Below are positions 33,730 through 41,299 of a DNA stretch of 43,426 nucleotides, piece by piece. This DNA is from Phycisphaeraceae bacterium. GTDB lineage: Bacteria; Planctomycetota; Phycisphaerae; Phycisphaerales; Phycisphaeraceae. Position numbers and translations under genes: made by a program. The notes below the pieces were generated by a model. The model saw only the letters and a list, made by a program, of their open reading frames with translations. It made no database searches and was not told the DNA's origin. Position 1 is the first letter of the stretch, and every line of letters begins with the position of its first letter. The stretch is taken from positions 1-43,426 of the forward strand of contig JAJDCU010000037.1 in NCBI GenBank assembly GCA_029260655.1, read 5' to 3'.

Positions 33730-36114
33730 CTACGCCGCCAGCGATCGGGTGAAATCCCGATCAAGCAATACCTCGGCGCCCTTGGCATCGACCGGCTCGC
33801 TGAACAGCCAGCCCTGGCCTAACTGGCAGGACAGACCCTGCAGCAGCGCAAGCTGGTTTGTGTTTTCGATGCCCTCGGCGATCACCTGCATATCCAGGTT
33901 TTTTGCCAGCTCGATCACCGAATGGAGGATCGCGCCGTAGTGCCTTTCCTTGCGGCCTACGCTGGTGATGAAGCTGCGGTCGATCTTCAGGACATCCAGG
34001 GGGAACCGGTGCAGGCAGGTCAGCGACGAGTGCCCCGTGCCGAAATCATCCATCGCCAGTTGCACGCCCAGTTCCTTAAGCCGGTTGAGCACGTCCGCCA
34101 TCTCATCGACGCTGTCCATGACCATCGACTCGGTGATCTCCAATCTCAGCATCCCCGGGTCGATCCCGGTATCGAGGATGATGGCGTTGATCTGGCCTGT
34201 CAGTGCGGGGTCGCGCAGCTGGCTGCGTGAGACGTTGACGTTGATGTGCCTGGGGGCGTGTTCGGGATGGTCGTTGCGCCACTGCACGAAGTGCCGGCAG
34301 GCCTCCTTCAGTATCCATCGGCCTATCGATGTGATCAGGCCCAACTCCTCGGCGAGCTCGATGAACTGCTCGGGCGGGATCAGACCCCGTTTGGGGTGGG
34401 GCCAGCGGATCAGCGCTTCGAACCCTTCTAGTTGACCCGTTTCCAGACAGACGATCGGCTCGTACACCACCTCGAAGGCGTTGTTCTCCACCGCCGCGCG
34501 CAGCTCGTTTTCCGTGGTCAGCCGGCCGACGATCTCCTGGTGCATCTGCTCGTCGAAGACGACGTAGCGGGCCTTGCCGGTCGTCTTGGCCTTGTACATG
34601 GCCGTGTCCGCGTCACGGAGGATGTCGTCGGGCTTGCTGTAGCGCGGATCGCTCAGGACGATCCCGATACTCGCGGTGGAGGTCACCTCGTGCCCGGCGA
34701 TCATATGTGGCTGGGCGAAGGCGTCCAACAGACGCTGGGCGACGATCGAGGCGCATCGTTCGTCGGTGACGCCCTCCAGCAGGACAACAAACTCATCGCC
34801 GCCGAGGCGTGAAGGCAGGTGCGCATCGCTTAGCCTGGCCGACGTGTCCAACTCACGCAGGTTGTCGCGTAGTCGCTTGGTGATCCCCAGCAGCAGTTGA
34901 TCGCCCGCTTCGTGGCCCAGGCTGTCGTTGATGATCTTGAACCGGTCGAAGTCCAGGAAGAGAACCGCGAAGGCGTAGCCCTCGATCCGCTTGGCCCGGT
35001 GGACCGCCTGGACCAGGTGCTCGGTCAGCAGCTTTCGGTTGGGCAGCCCGGTCAGCGTGTCGTGGTACGCAGCGTGCCGGAGCTTGTCTTCGGTGATCCG
35101 CTGCTCGCTGATGTCTGCGAAGGTCACCGCCAGCCCGTCGCCGAGCTTGACCGCGGTGTAGCGGTACCACCGCCCGTCGTGCCGAAGCCGTACCTGGTTT
35201 TCCTGGGGCAGCCCGGTCTCGATGACCGCTTCGGCCATGCCGTACAAACCCTCAGCCTTCAGGCATGGCAGCCGAGACCGAAGCTTCCTGCCGATCAGGT
35301 CCTCTGCGCTGCGCCCAAGCAGTTGCTCGGCCGCGGGGTTGACGGTCTGGATACGGAAGTCCTTGATCCGTTGATCTACGTCCCGGATCGCATCAAGGAT
35401 AAGCACGCCGCCAAGTGCGCTTTCCAGGATGCTGTTGAGCATCTGCCGTGGGTCGCGCCGCTCCCCGGTGTGGTTTGCGATACGCGCCACCGTCCGGGCC
35501 CGCCGTTTGGTCGCTGTGGGCCGAACCAGAAACAGCAGCAGCGCGATCGTCAGCAGGGCCAGCCCGACGGAAATCAGCGTGTAGGCCATCTTGCCGACAA
35601 ACCGGCTGTCCTCGGCAGACAGGCCCACGATTTCGAGCAAGCCGTACATCTGACTTGCCCGTGTGATCACGCTGGCGATCACCAGGATCAACCCCGCAGA
35701 TACCAGCCAGCCCATGTCGGTGAGGAGGGTGTGCTTAGCCGTACCATGATTCGGTGATGAGCAGGAGCCTTTTTGCAGCAGCTTCCTCGCGGCATCCAGC
35801 GGCAGGTTCTCAAACTGCAGGCCGACGAGGTAGGCCCGGAAACCGACGCGCCGGCACCAGGCGATCTTCGTCGCCACACCCAGCCGGGTTTCGTCTCCCG
35901 TGTCAAAGAAGATGTTGAGCTTGCCCTTAAGCGGGCGCTTGGACAGCAGGCGGACGCCCCCGGCCGACAGGTCGATCACCGTCCCGGCGCTGCAACAGAC
36001 CCCGGGCTCTTTCAACCGGCCGTATCGCCGCTTTTCTTGATTAGCGGTCGAGCGTGATGGGACATGTCTTGCTGTCGGATCGATTGGTAGGGTCTCCCGA
36101 TGGCTCATCGACAT
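33730..36114 (-). CDS. PilZ-PAS-GGDEF-EAL cyclic-di-GMP signalling protein
   Basis: 794 residues. Domains in order: PilZ (about 28-110, RRYGRLKEPGV and DLSAGGVRLL), two transmembrane segments (133-151, 176-197), PAS (about 225-338), GGDEF (347-505, motif GGDEF at 438-442) and EAL (about 525-775, EAL at 566-568). The EAL catalytic set is present (Asn627, EITES near 659, DDFGTG 689-694, LKIDRSF, AEGIE), so it is probably an active phosphodiesterase. The GGDEF motif itself is intact, but the nearest RxxD is seven residues before GGDEF instead of the usual five, so the product-inhibition site may be lost. The PilZ domain would sense c-di-GMP on the same chain. Confidence 0.93.
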   Translation of the reverse strand: MSMSHRETLPIDPTARHVPSRSTANQEKRRYGRLKEPGVCCSAGTVIDLSAGGVRLLSKRPLKGKLNIFFDTGDETRLGVATKIAWCRRVGFRAYLVGLQFENLPLDAARKLLQKGSCSSPNHGTAKHTLLTDMGWLVSAGLILVIASVITRASQMYGLLEIVGLSAEDSRFVGKMAYTLISVGLALLTIALLLFLVRPTATKRRARTVARIANHTGERRDPRQMLNSILESALGGVLILDAIRDVDQRIKDFRIQTVNPAAEQLLGRSAEDLIGRKLRSRLPCLKAEGLYGMAEAVIETGLPQENQVRLRHDGRWYRYTAVKLGDGLAVTFADISEQRITEDKLRHAAYHDTLTGLPNRKLLTEHLVQAVHRAKRIEGYAFAVLFLDFDRFKIINDSLGHEAGDQLLLGITKRLRDNLRELDTSARLSDAHLPSRLGGDEFVVLLEGVTDERCASIVAQRLLDAFAQPHMIAGHEVTSTASIGIVLSDPRYSKPDDILRDADTAMYKAKTTGKARYVVFDEQMHQEIVGRLTTENELRAAVENNAFEVVYEPIVCLETGQLEGFEALIRWPHPKRGLIPPEQFIELAEELGLITSIGRWILKEACRHFVQWRNDHPEHAPRHINVNVSRSQLRDPALTGQINAIILDTGIDPGMLRLEITESMVMDSVDEMADVLNRLKELGVQLAMDDFGTGHSSLTCLHRFPLDVLKIDRSFITSVGRKERHYGAILHSVIELAKNLDMQVIAEGIENTNQLALLQGLSCQLGQGWLFSEPVDAKGAEVLLDRDFTRSLAA

Positions 36115-36187
36115 CGGGGCCGGGGCACTTAAGCCGTTGCCAGACCGATGCCTTCAAGCCCATATCTACCGGAGGCGCATCGGGTTA

Positions 36188-37327
36188 TCAGTCGGTGGAT
36201 CGGGGCTTATCGGCCTGTAGGGAGAAACGGTAATCGTGACGCCGACGACGCCGGTCGACCCCGACGTGTAGCTCGCTGCTGCGTCGGCACGAGCACCGGC
36301 AGGCGTGCACCAGCATGAAGGCCGAGGTCAGCACCAGGCCCGCGGCGATCATGGCGATCATCGGCTCGGTCACGTCCGCACGCGCGCCGCCGCCGGTGAG
36401 TTTGATCGCCTCGACACCCGCCGCCGTCAACGACACCGCCAGCACCACCCACCCAAGGGCCCGCCGGGTCCGCCCACGCATCATCGGAAGTGTCAGCAAC
36501 GCCCCGGCCAGACAGTACACGATCATCGATCGGCCAAGCAGCATCGCCGAGACGTCGTACGACCGGTCAAAGTACGTCCCAAACGGGACCAGGTTGATCC
36601 CCCCGGCCCCCGGGACCTGCGCCACGCCGCCTTGCACCTGGGTAAGCGTATACCACCAGCCGATCAACCCGGCGTTGACCGCCAGGGCGGCGAACATGAC
36701 CACCGGCCGCCGACGGCGTTTGCCGATGAATCGGTCGATCTTGTATAGCGGGTGCGCCGTCCACCGATAGAGCGCAAACGCCGAGGCGCGCCAAAGGGTA
36801 TTGACCCGGTGCGCGACGACGACCCCGATAAAGCCCCCGGCCGAATTAGCCAGGACATCTTGCAATGACGCGTAACGCCCGGGCATCAGGCTCTGGGTCG
36901 ACTCGATCAGCCAACTCATCGACGCCAGCGCCGCCGTTGCCGCGACCGCTTGCAGCACCTGCCGCCCGGTCAGCCGGGAAACGGTCAGCCGCAAAAGCAC
37001 GCCCAAGGGTGCGTATAGCAGCAGGTTCACCACCAGGTCGCTGACCCAGGTCGCTACCCCCAGCGATGATCTGCCTGTCACCGGCGCAAGCCACGCGGGG
37101 CTGGTGATCCATGCGGCAGCCGCAGGCCAGACACCGCCTGCCCGGTCAACCGCGCCGCCGAGGTCAAGCCCCCAGGGCAGTAGCGATCCGTATACCACCA
37201 GCACCGCCCACATCAGCGCCAGCAGCGGCGCACGCAGCCATCCCGGCCGACGCCAAAGCGCCGGCTCGGTCGACAGGCTTACGCCCTCTGCTTGTTTTGC
37301 CTTCGTGGGCAACACGCTCGCCTCCAT
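36188..37327 (-). CDS. VanZ-family membrane protein with two VanZ-like halves
   Basis: 379 residues from ATG 37327; the frame is open to 37426, giving 412. The first half (about 30-170) has the VanZ signature: WVSDLVVNLLLYAPLGVLLRL, SWLIESTQSLMPGRYASLQDV, then NSAGGFIGVVV. The second half repeats a weaker form: NLVPFGTYFDRSYDVS, then GVEAIKLTGGGARADVTEP. Roughly ten transmembrane helices are expected. VanZ proteins are linked to teicoplanin resistance in some Firmicutes, but most have unknown roles. The tail is Arg/Cys-rich. Divergent from DUF167. The duplication is the odd feature here. Confidence 0.8.
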   Translation of the reverse strand: MEASVLPTKAKQAEGVSLSTEPALWRRPGWLRAPLLALMWAVLVVYGSLLPWGLDLGGAVDRAGGVWPAAAAWITSPAWLAPVTGRSSLGVATWVSDLVVNLLLYAPLGVLLRLTVSRLTGRQVLQAVAATAALASMSWLIESTQSLMPGRYASLQDVLANSAGGFIGVVVAHRVNTLWRASAFALYRWTAHPLYKIDRFIGKRRRRPVVMFAALAVNAGLIGWWYTLTQVQGGVAQVPGAGGINLVPFGTYFDRSYDVSAMLLGRSMIVYCLAGALLTLPMMRGRTRRALGWVVLAVSLTAAGVEAIKLTGGGARADVTEPMIAMIAAGLVLTSAFMLVHACRCSCRRSSELHVGVDRRRRRHDYRFSLQADKPRSTD

Positions 37328-37432
37328 CGGGTGATGGTCCAAGTCTACGATACCCAGGGCCTTGCCGGCACGGGACGTTGACCGCCTCGCCCGGTGTTCG
37401 GCCGCCGCCGTCGTTGCAGCCGGCACAGCCGA

Positions 37433-37438
37433 TACAAT
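37433..37438 (+). promoter_or_regulatory. TACAAT -10 box ahead of the DUF167 gene
   Basis: TACAAT lies 29 bases before the ATG at 37468, which has AGGAG at normal spacing. A conventional short leader of about 20 nt is implied. No good -35 match. Confidence 0.4.
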
Positions 37439-37467
37439 CCTACCTCCCGGATGCAGGAGACGCCGAG

Positions 37468-37788
37468 ATGGAAAGCCCCACGGACATCAGCACAGCACTT
37501 GGCCCGGCGGCGGACGGGGTCTGCGTGCGTGTGAAAGTCGTGCCCGGCGCAAGCCGAAGCAGGGTCGTCGGGATGCTCGGGGACCGGTTGAAGCTGGCGG
37601 TCGCCGCGCCCCCGGAGGATGGCAAAGCCAACAGGGCCGTGTGCAAACTGCTCGCGGAGGTGCTGGGTGTCTCGGCTAAATCCATCGCCGTGACAGCGGG
37701 CCCGGCGCAGCCGAAAAAAACGATCACCGTCACGGGCGTGTCGTTGGCGCAGGCCGAGCAAACCTTGGCGGCTCTGCTGTCGGGCTGA
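37468..37788 (+). CDS. DUF167 family protein (YggU-like)
   Basis: 106 residues, the usual size. Conserved YggU pattern: VRVKVVPGASRSRVVGM, LKLAVAAPPEDGKANRAVCKLLA and the final VSLAQAEQTLAALL. The function of the family is not known. ATG at 37468 is chosen over the longer frame because AGGAG sits 8 bases before it and the family begins here. It is followed after 44 bp by the histone-deacetylase-like gene and may be cotranscribed. Confidence 0.85.
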   Translation: MESPTDISTALGPAADGVCVRVKVVPGASRSRVVGMLGDRLKLAVAAPPEDGKANRAVCKLLAEVLGVSAKSIAVTAGPAQPKKTITVTGVSLAQAEQTLAALLSG

Positions 37789-37832
37789 CCGGTGCTTGCC
37801 CATCGGCGTCCCACGGCGCATGATGGCCGGCG

Positions 37833-38789
37833 ATGACCACCGGCTTGATCTACGATGAGCGATTCCTCGATCACGACACCGGCCCGGGCCACCCCGAGCG
37901 CCCCGACCGCCTGCGCGCAATCGTGGAGAAACTTCAAACCCAGGGCCTGTGGCAAAGACTCCATCGTTTGCCGTTTAGCCCAGCGGACCTGTCGGTGATC
38001 GAGCGCCTGCACGGTCCGGCGTATGTCCACCGCTGCTTTGAGCAATGCCGACAGGGCGATACGTTTATCGATACCCCCGACTCGGCCATCTGCCCGGAGA
38101 GCGCCGACATCGCGCAGCTCGCCGTCGGCGGGGTCCTCGCCGCGGTCGATGCCGTGATGGCGGGCAAGGTCGACAACGCCTTCTGCGCCGTCCGCCCGCC
38201 GGGTCATCACGCCGAGGCCGACGAGTCGATGGGGTTTTGCCTGTTCGGTAACGTCGCCCTCGCCGCCGACCACCTCACCCGCGAGCACGGCCTTGAGCGC
38301 ATCGCCATCGTCGACTTCGACGTCCATCACGGCAACGGCTCACAACACCTGCTCGAACACCGCCGCGACATCCTGTTCATCAGCCTCCACCAGGACCCGC
38401 GAACCAACTACCCCGGCTCCGGGTTTGCCCATGAGGTCGGCAAGGGCGCAGGCGATGGCTTCACACTGAACATCCCCCTGGCGCCCGGCGGCGGTGACGA
38501 CGTCTATCGGCATGCGTTTGAGTCACAGGTGTTGCCCCGGCTCACCGAGTACGACCCGCAGTTCCTGATGGTCTCCGCCGGATTTGACGCCGCCGAAGCC
38601 GACCCTTTGGCCGGGATGTGCGTCTCGCCTGAGGGTTTCGATTGGATGACACGCCAACTGATTGAAGCAGCGAGCGAACACTGCGCCGGCCGCGTAGTGT
38701 CGGTTCTTGAAGGTGGGTACGACCTCGATGCGCTGGCATGCTCTGTCGCGGTTCATGTCTCGGTTCTTCTCGAAGCCGAGGGGAACTGA
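37833..38789 (+). CDS. histone deacetylase / acetoin utilization (AcuC-like) family protein
   Basis: 318 residues, single deacetylase domain. Motifs: RPPGHHAEADES near 120-131 with the catalytic His pair, IVDFDVHHGNGSQ near 157-169 with the zinc Asp and His, and SAGFDAAEADPLAG near 248-261 with the second zinc Asp; a C-terminal LEGGYDLDALA glycine loop. The set is complete, so an active zinc-dependent amidohydrolase acting on acyl-lysine, acetylpolyamine or a related amide is expected. Bacterial substrates are mostly unproven. Follows DUF167 in the same direction. Confidence 0.9.
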   Translation: MTTGLIYDERFLDHDTGPGHPERPDRLRAIVEKLQTQGLWQRLHRLPFSPADLSVIERLHGPAYVHRCFEQCRQGDTFIDTPDSAICPESADIAQLAVGGVLAAVDAVMAGKVDNAFCAVRPPGHHAEADESMGFCLFGNVALAADHLTREHGLERIAIVDFDVHHGNGSQHLLEHRRDILFISLHQDPRTNYPGSGFAHEVGKGAGDGFTLNIPLAPGGGDDVYRHAFESQVLPRLTEYDPQFLMVSAGFDAAEADPLAGMCVSPEGFDWMTRQLIEAASEHCAGRVVSVLEGGYDLDALACSVAVHVSVLLEAEGN

Positions 38790-38861
38790 TCGGATGTATA
38801 CCCCGGAAGTCGTCGAGAAAAAGCCTGGCGGGGTAGGCGAGCCAGCCATATTCATTTCCCC

Positions 38862-38867
38862 TACAAT
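38862..38867 (+). promoter_or_regulatory. TACAAT -10 box, 6 bases before the first YkgJ gene
   Basis: TACAAT, CCGCCG, then the ATG at 38874. Leaderless geometry, no Shine-Dalgarno, no clear -35. Confidence 0.55.
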
Positions 38868-38873
38868 CCGCCG

Positions 38874-39323
38874 ATGACGGACACGGAGAAGGACACAACC
38901 TGGTACGAAGATGGGCTTAGTTTTGAATGCACACAGTGCGGCAACTGCTGCACGGGGCCGCCGGGGTTTGTTTGGTTTGATGAAGAAGAGGGCCAGGCGA
39001 TGGCTGAGCACCTGGGGCTGAGCGTCGAGGCTTTTCACAAGAAATATTGTAAGAAGAAGCAGGGGCGATGGACGCTGGACGAGCTTTCGACCCGGAAGGG
39101 GTTTGACTGCGTTTTCCTGCGTCGGGACCCGGAAGGCAAGTCCTTGTGTTCGGTTTATCCGGTGCGACCGACGCAGTGCCGGACTTGGCCGTTCTGGCCG
39201 GAGAACCTGCAGACCCCGCGTCACTGGGCCCGGGCGGGGAAGAACTGCCCGGGGATCAAAAACGGCGGGACGTTTTACCCGGTCCAGCAGGTCCGTGTGA
39301 TCCTGGCGCAGAACAAGGGCTGA
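38874..39323 (+). CDS. YkgJ-family cysteine-cluster protein (1)
   Basis: 149 residues with the YkgJ pattern: FECTQCGNCC (C19, C22, C25, C26), a C after FD (FDCVFL), LCSVYPVRPTQCRTWPFWPEN and a final NCPG. The eight-cysteine layout suggests a zinc or iron-sulfur site. Function of the family is not established. Leaderless promoter geometry. A second, divergent family member follows 78 bp on, starting with a similar MTDT N-terminal stretch; the two probably arose by duplication. Confidence 0.88.
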   Translation: MTDTEKDTTWYEDGLSFECTQCGNCCTGPPGFVWFDEEEGQAMAEHLGLSVEAFHKKYCKKKQGRWTLDELSTRKGFDCVFLRRDPEGKSLCSVYPVRPTQCRTWPFWPENLQTPRHWARAGKNCPGIKNGGTFYPVQQVRVILAQNKG

Positions 39324-39365
39324 CCGAGTTCATCCGGGATGGTGCCAACAGAGACGATCTGCAGA

Positions 39366-39398
39366 TAGCATCGTGGCATGACGGATACCTCGGAGTGA
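39366..39398 (+). other. TAGCAT box and six-codon frame with in-frame stop before the second YkgJ gene
   Basis: TAGCAT (39366-39371), six bases, ATG at 39378 reads MTDTSE and hits TGA at 39396-39398. The downstream GTG at 39402 is in the same frame. MTDTSE echoes the MTDTEK start of the neighbouring YkgJ gene. This suggests the original N-terminus gained a nonsense codon and translation now restarts at the GTG. Confidence 0.4.
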
Positions 39399-39401
39399 CC
39401 C

Positions 39402-39905
39402 GTGACGGCGTCAGACAGCGAACTATGGCGTTTGTGGCGTGACGCGGCGGGGCGTCAGGAGGTTGGCGAGCGTCTGCGCGGGTTGCTTGACCAGATCGAT
39501 CAACAAGTGGGTCTGTCGGGTTTCGCCTGTGAGCAAAGCGGGCGGTGCTGCAGGTTCGAGTCGTTTGGGCATCGGCTGTACATGACGGGGCTGGAGGTCG
39601 CGTGGTTCCGTTTATTGGTCGGGGCGACGCCGGTGTTTGAATCGGGCGGGTCGATGCCGCTGCCAGTGATCGATCCGAAGCGGGACGGGTGTCCGTATCA
39701 GGTTGACGGCGCCTGCAGCGTGCACGGTGATCGGCCGTTCGCCTGCCGGGTGTTTTTCTGTCAGGCGGGCTCGGGCGATTGGCAGGCCCAGCGGTATGAG
39801 GCGTTTCAGAATGAGATGAAGCATCTGCACGAGGAACTGGGTTTGCCTTACCGGTACATGGAATGGCGCCAGGGTTTGGCGGACGCTCAGGCGAACGGGT
39901 TGTAG
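39402..39905 (+). CDS. YkgJ-family cysteine-cluster protein (2)
   Basis: 167 residues from a GTG start. FACEQSGRCCRFESFGHRLYM keeps three of the four N-terminal cysteines; compared with FECTQCGNCC the second Cys is Ser. Later CPYQVDGACSVHGDRPFACRVFFC matches the second cluster. A metal site with a changed ligand is likely. The in-frame upstream ATG is blocked by a stop (see 39378), so the GTG is the only long start. No Shine-Dalgarno. Paralogue of the preceding gene. Confidence 0.82.
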   Translation: MTASDSELWRLWRDAAGRQEVGERLRGLLDQIDQQVGLSGFACEQSGRCCRFESFGHRLYMTGLEVAWFRLLVGATPVFESGGSMPLPVIDPKRDGCPYQVDGACSVHGDRPFACRVFFCQAGSGDWQAQRYEAFQNEMKHLHEELGLPYRYMEWRQGLADAQANGL

Positions 39906-39958
39906 GGGCGCTAAGCCGCAAGCGGCAATCGTGACCCGCGTTGTCGTTTGGGGGTTTT

Positions 39959-40615
39959 TTATTGGCGCGGTCGGGGCAGCACATCAAGCAGTTGCGCCGG
40001 TTTATGGATGATGACATCCGCGCCGTGCTCTCTTAGCTCCTGCTCATCGCGCAGGCCCCAGGTGACGCCGACGGCGAACATCCCGGCGGCCCTGGCGGTG
40101 GCCATGTCTTCGCCGGAGTCGCCGACGAACACGACTTGCTTCGGTGGGAGGTCCATGTGCTCACATATATCCAGGGCGACGGTGGGGTCGGGCTTGAGTG
40201 GGACGTCTTCACGCTGGCCGAATACCTGCTCGAAGTTCCAACCGCCCAGGAGGTGGTCGACCATTTTGACGGTTGCCTGGTGGGATTTGTTGCTGAGGAC
40301 GGCGAAGCGGTGACCGCGCTTAGCCAGGGTGTTGAGGGCTTGGGGGATGCCTTGGAACGGCGCGGTGTTGTCGTACATGTGCTCCTGGTAGTAGGCCAGG
40401 AACTTATCGATCCCATCTTTTGCGGCCTGCTCGTCTCCGCCGGCCGCCCTGCGCAACAGTGCCCGAGCGCCGTTGCCGATCATCTGCTTGCAGTCCGAAA
40501 TAGGGATCGGCTGGTGCCCCAGGGAGGTGATGACGTGGTTGGTGGCGTGGGCGAGGTCTTCGTAGCTATCGACCAGCGTGCCGTCGAGGTCGAAGATCAG
40601 GGCTGGGTGTGGCAT
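39959..40615 (-). CDS. phosphoglycolate phosphatase-like HAD hydrolase
   Basis: 218 residues from ATG 40615; a TTG at 40621 is also in frame. HAD motif I DLDGTLVDS (with nucleophile and acid Asp) lies near the start, motif II VLSNKS mid-protein, and motif IV FVGDSGEDMATARAAG holds the Asp residues. A helical cap sits between motifs I and II. The set matches phosphoglycolate phosphatase (Gph), which salvages 2-phosphoglycolate from DNA repair or photorespiration-like chemistry, but the substrate could be another small phosphate. TACACT ends 7 bases before the ATG. Divergent from the flavin reductase gene; ends 54 bp from the convergent YkgJ gene. Confidence 0.85.
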   Translation of the reverse strand: MPHPALIFDLDGTLVDSYEDLAHATNHVITSLGHQPIPISDCKQMIGNGARALLRRAAGGDEQAAKDGIDKFLAYYQEHMYDNTAPFQGIPQALNTLAKRGHRFAVLSNKSHQATVKMVDHLLGGWNFEQVFGQREDVPLKPDPTVALDICEHMDLPPKQVVFVGDSGEDMATARAAGMFAVGVTWGLRDEQELREHGADVIIHKPAQLLDVLPRPRQ

Positions 40616-40622
40616 GGGCAAG

Positions 40623-40628
40623 AGTGTA
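40623..40628 (-). promoter_or_regulatory. TACACT -10 box, 7 bases before the phosphatase start
   Basis: TACACT on the minus strand with 7 bases to the ATG at 40615. No Shine-Dalgarno. A TTG start at 40621 would lie only one base after the box, which favours the ATG. Confidence 0.4.
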
Positions 40629-40728
40629 CCGGCCCGGCGGGTTGCGGGCAGTGGCCAAGGGTGCCGGTATTGCAGATCACCGGGCCAGCGCGTATCCTTA
40701 TTCGCTTGCCTTTTGATGGAATCCTCAG

Positions 40729-41253
40729 ATGCGCGCCAATAATCCCCACCCCGATCTGGACCCGGCGACCCGGGAGACGGTCGGCCATGCGATGGGGCGT
40801 CTGCCGTCGGGGTTGTTTGTGTTGACCGCGGCGCAAGATGACAGTCGGATGGGGATAATCGTCAGCTTCGTGCAGCAGGCTTGTCTGAACCCGCCGATGG
40901 TCACCGTGGCGATCGCCAAGGGTCGGCCGATCATGCCGTTGATCAGCGAGTCGCGTCAATTCGGCCTTTGCCAGCTCGCAGATAACGACCGCCTGATGGT
41001 CCGCAAGTTCGCCAAGTTCAACGACGCCGCCGTCACCGAAGACCCGTTCCTGGGTTTTGAATTGCTTCACGGCACCCTGACCCACCTGCCGATCCTGGCC
41101 AACACGATGTCGTACCTGGAGTGCGAGCTGGTCAGCCACATGGATATCGAGGGTGATCACGACCTGTTTGTCGGGGCTGTACGAGGCGGGGCGTTGCGAG
41201 AGAAGAAACTTCAGCCGCACGTTCACCTCCGCGATAGCGGTCAGGACTATTAA
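40729..41253 (+). CDS. flavin reductase family protein
   Basis: 174 residues with the FMN-binding split-barrel pattern: MGRLPSGLFVLTA near the start, a VSFVQQACLNPPMVTVAIAKG block (about 44-64, the flavin-phosphate loop), LISESRQFGLCQLA, and the C-terminal ECELVSHMDIEGDHDLFVGAV. It would pass electrons from NAD(P)H to flavin, or serve as a flavoprotein oxidoreductase; no partner oxygenase is next to it. The two genes after it run in the same direction, the nearest 46 bp on with its own -10 box. Confidence 0.85.
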   Translation: MRANNPHPDLDPATRETVGHAMGRLPSGLFVLTAAQDDSRMGIIVSFVQQACLNPPMVTVAIAKGRPIMPLISESRQFGLCQLADNDRLMVRKFAKFNDAAVTEDPFLGFELLHGTLTHLPILANTMSYLECELVSHMDIEGDHDLFVGAVRGGALREKKLQPHVHLRDSGQDY

Positions 41254-41287
41254 TCCTCTTGGGCAGGCCATACGTCGGCGGGGCTGT

Positions 41288-41293
41288 TAGAAT
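41288..41293 (+). promoter_or_regulatory. TAGAAT -10 box, 6 bases before the AhbA/B-like gene
   Basis: TAGAAT, CCCCGT, then ATG at 41300. Same spacing as at ligA and the ArgA-like gene; leaderless transcript implied. Confidence 0.5.
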
Positions 41294-41299
41294 CCCCGT

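Noticed and set aside
39915-39960. GCCGC-AA-GCGGC hairpin followed later by a T-run as a terminator of the second YkgJ gene
   Set aside because: More than 25 bases separate the stem from the T-run, so it is not a canonical intrinsic terminator.
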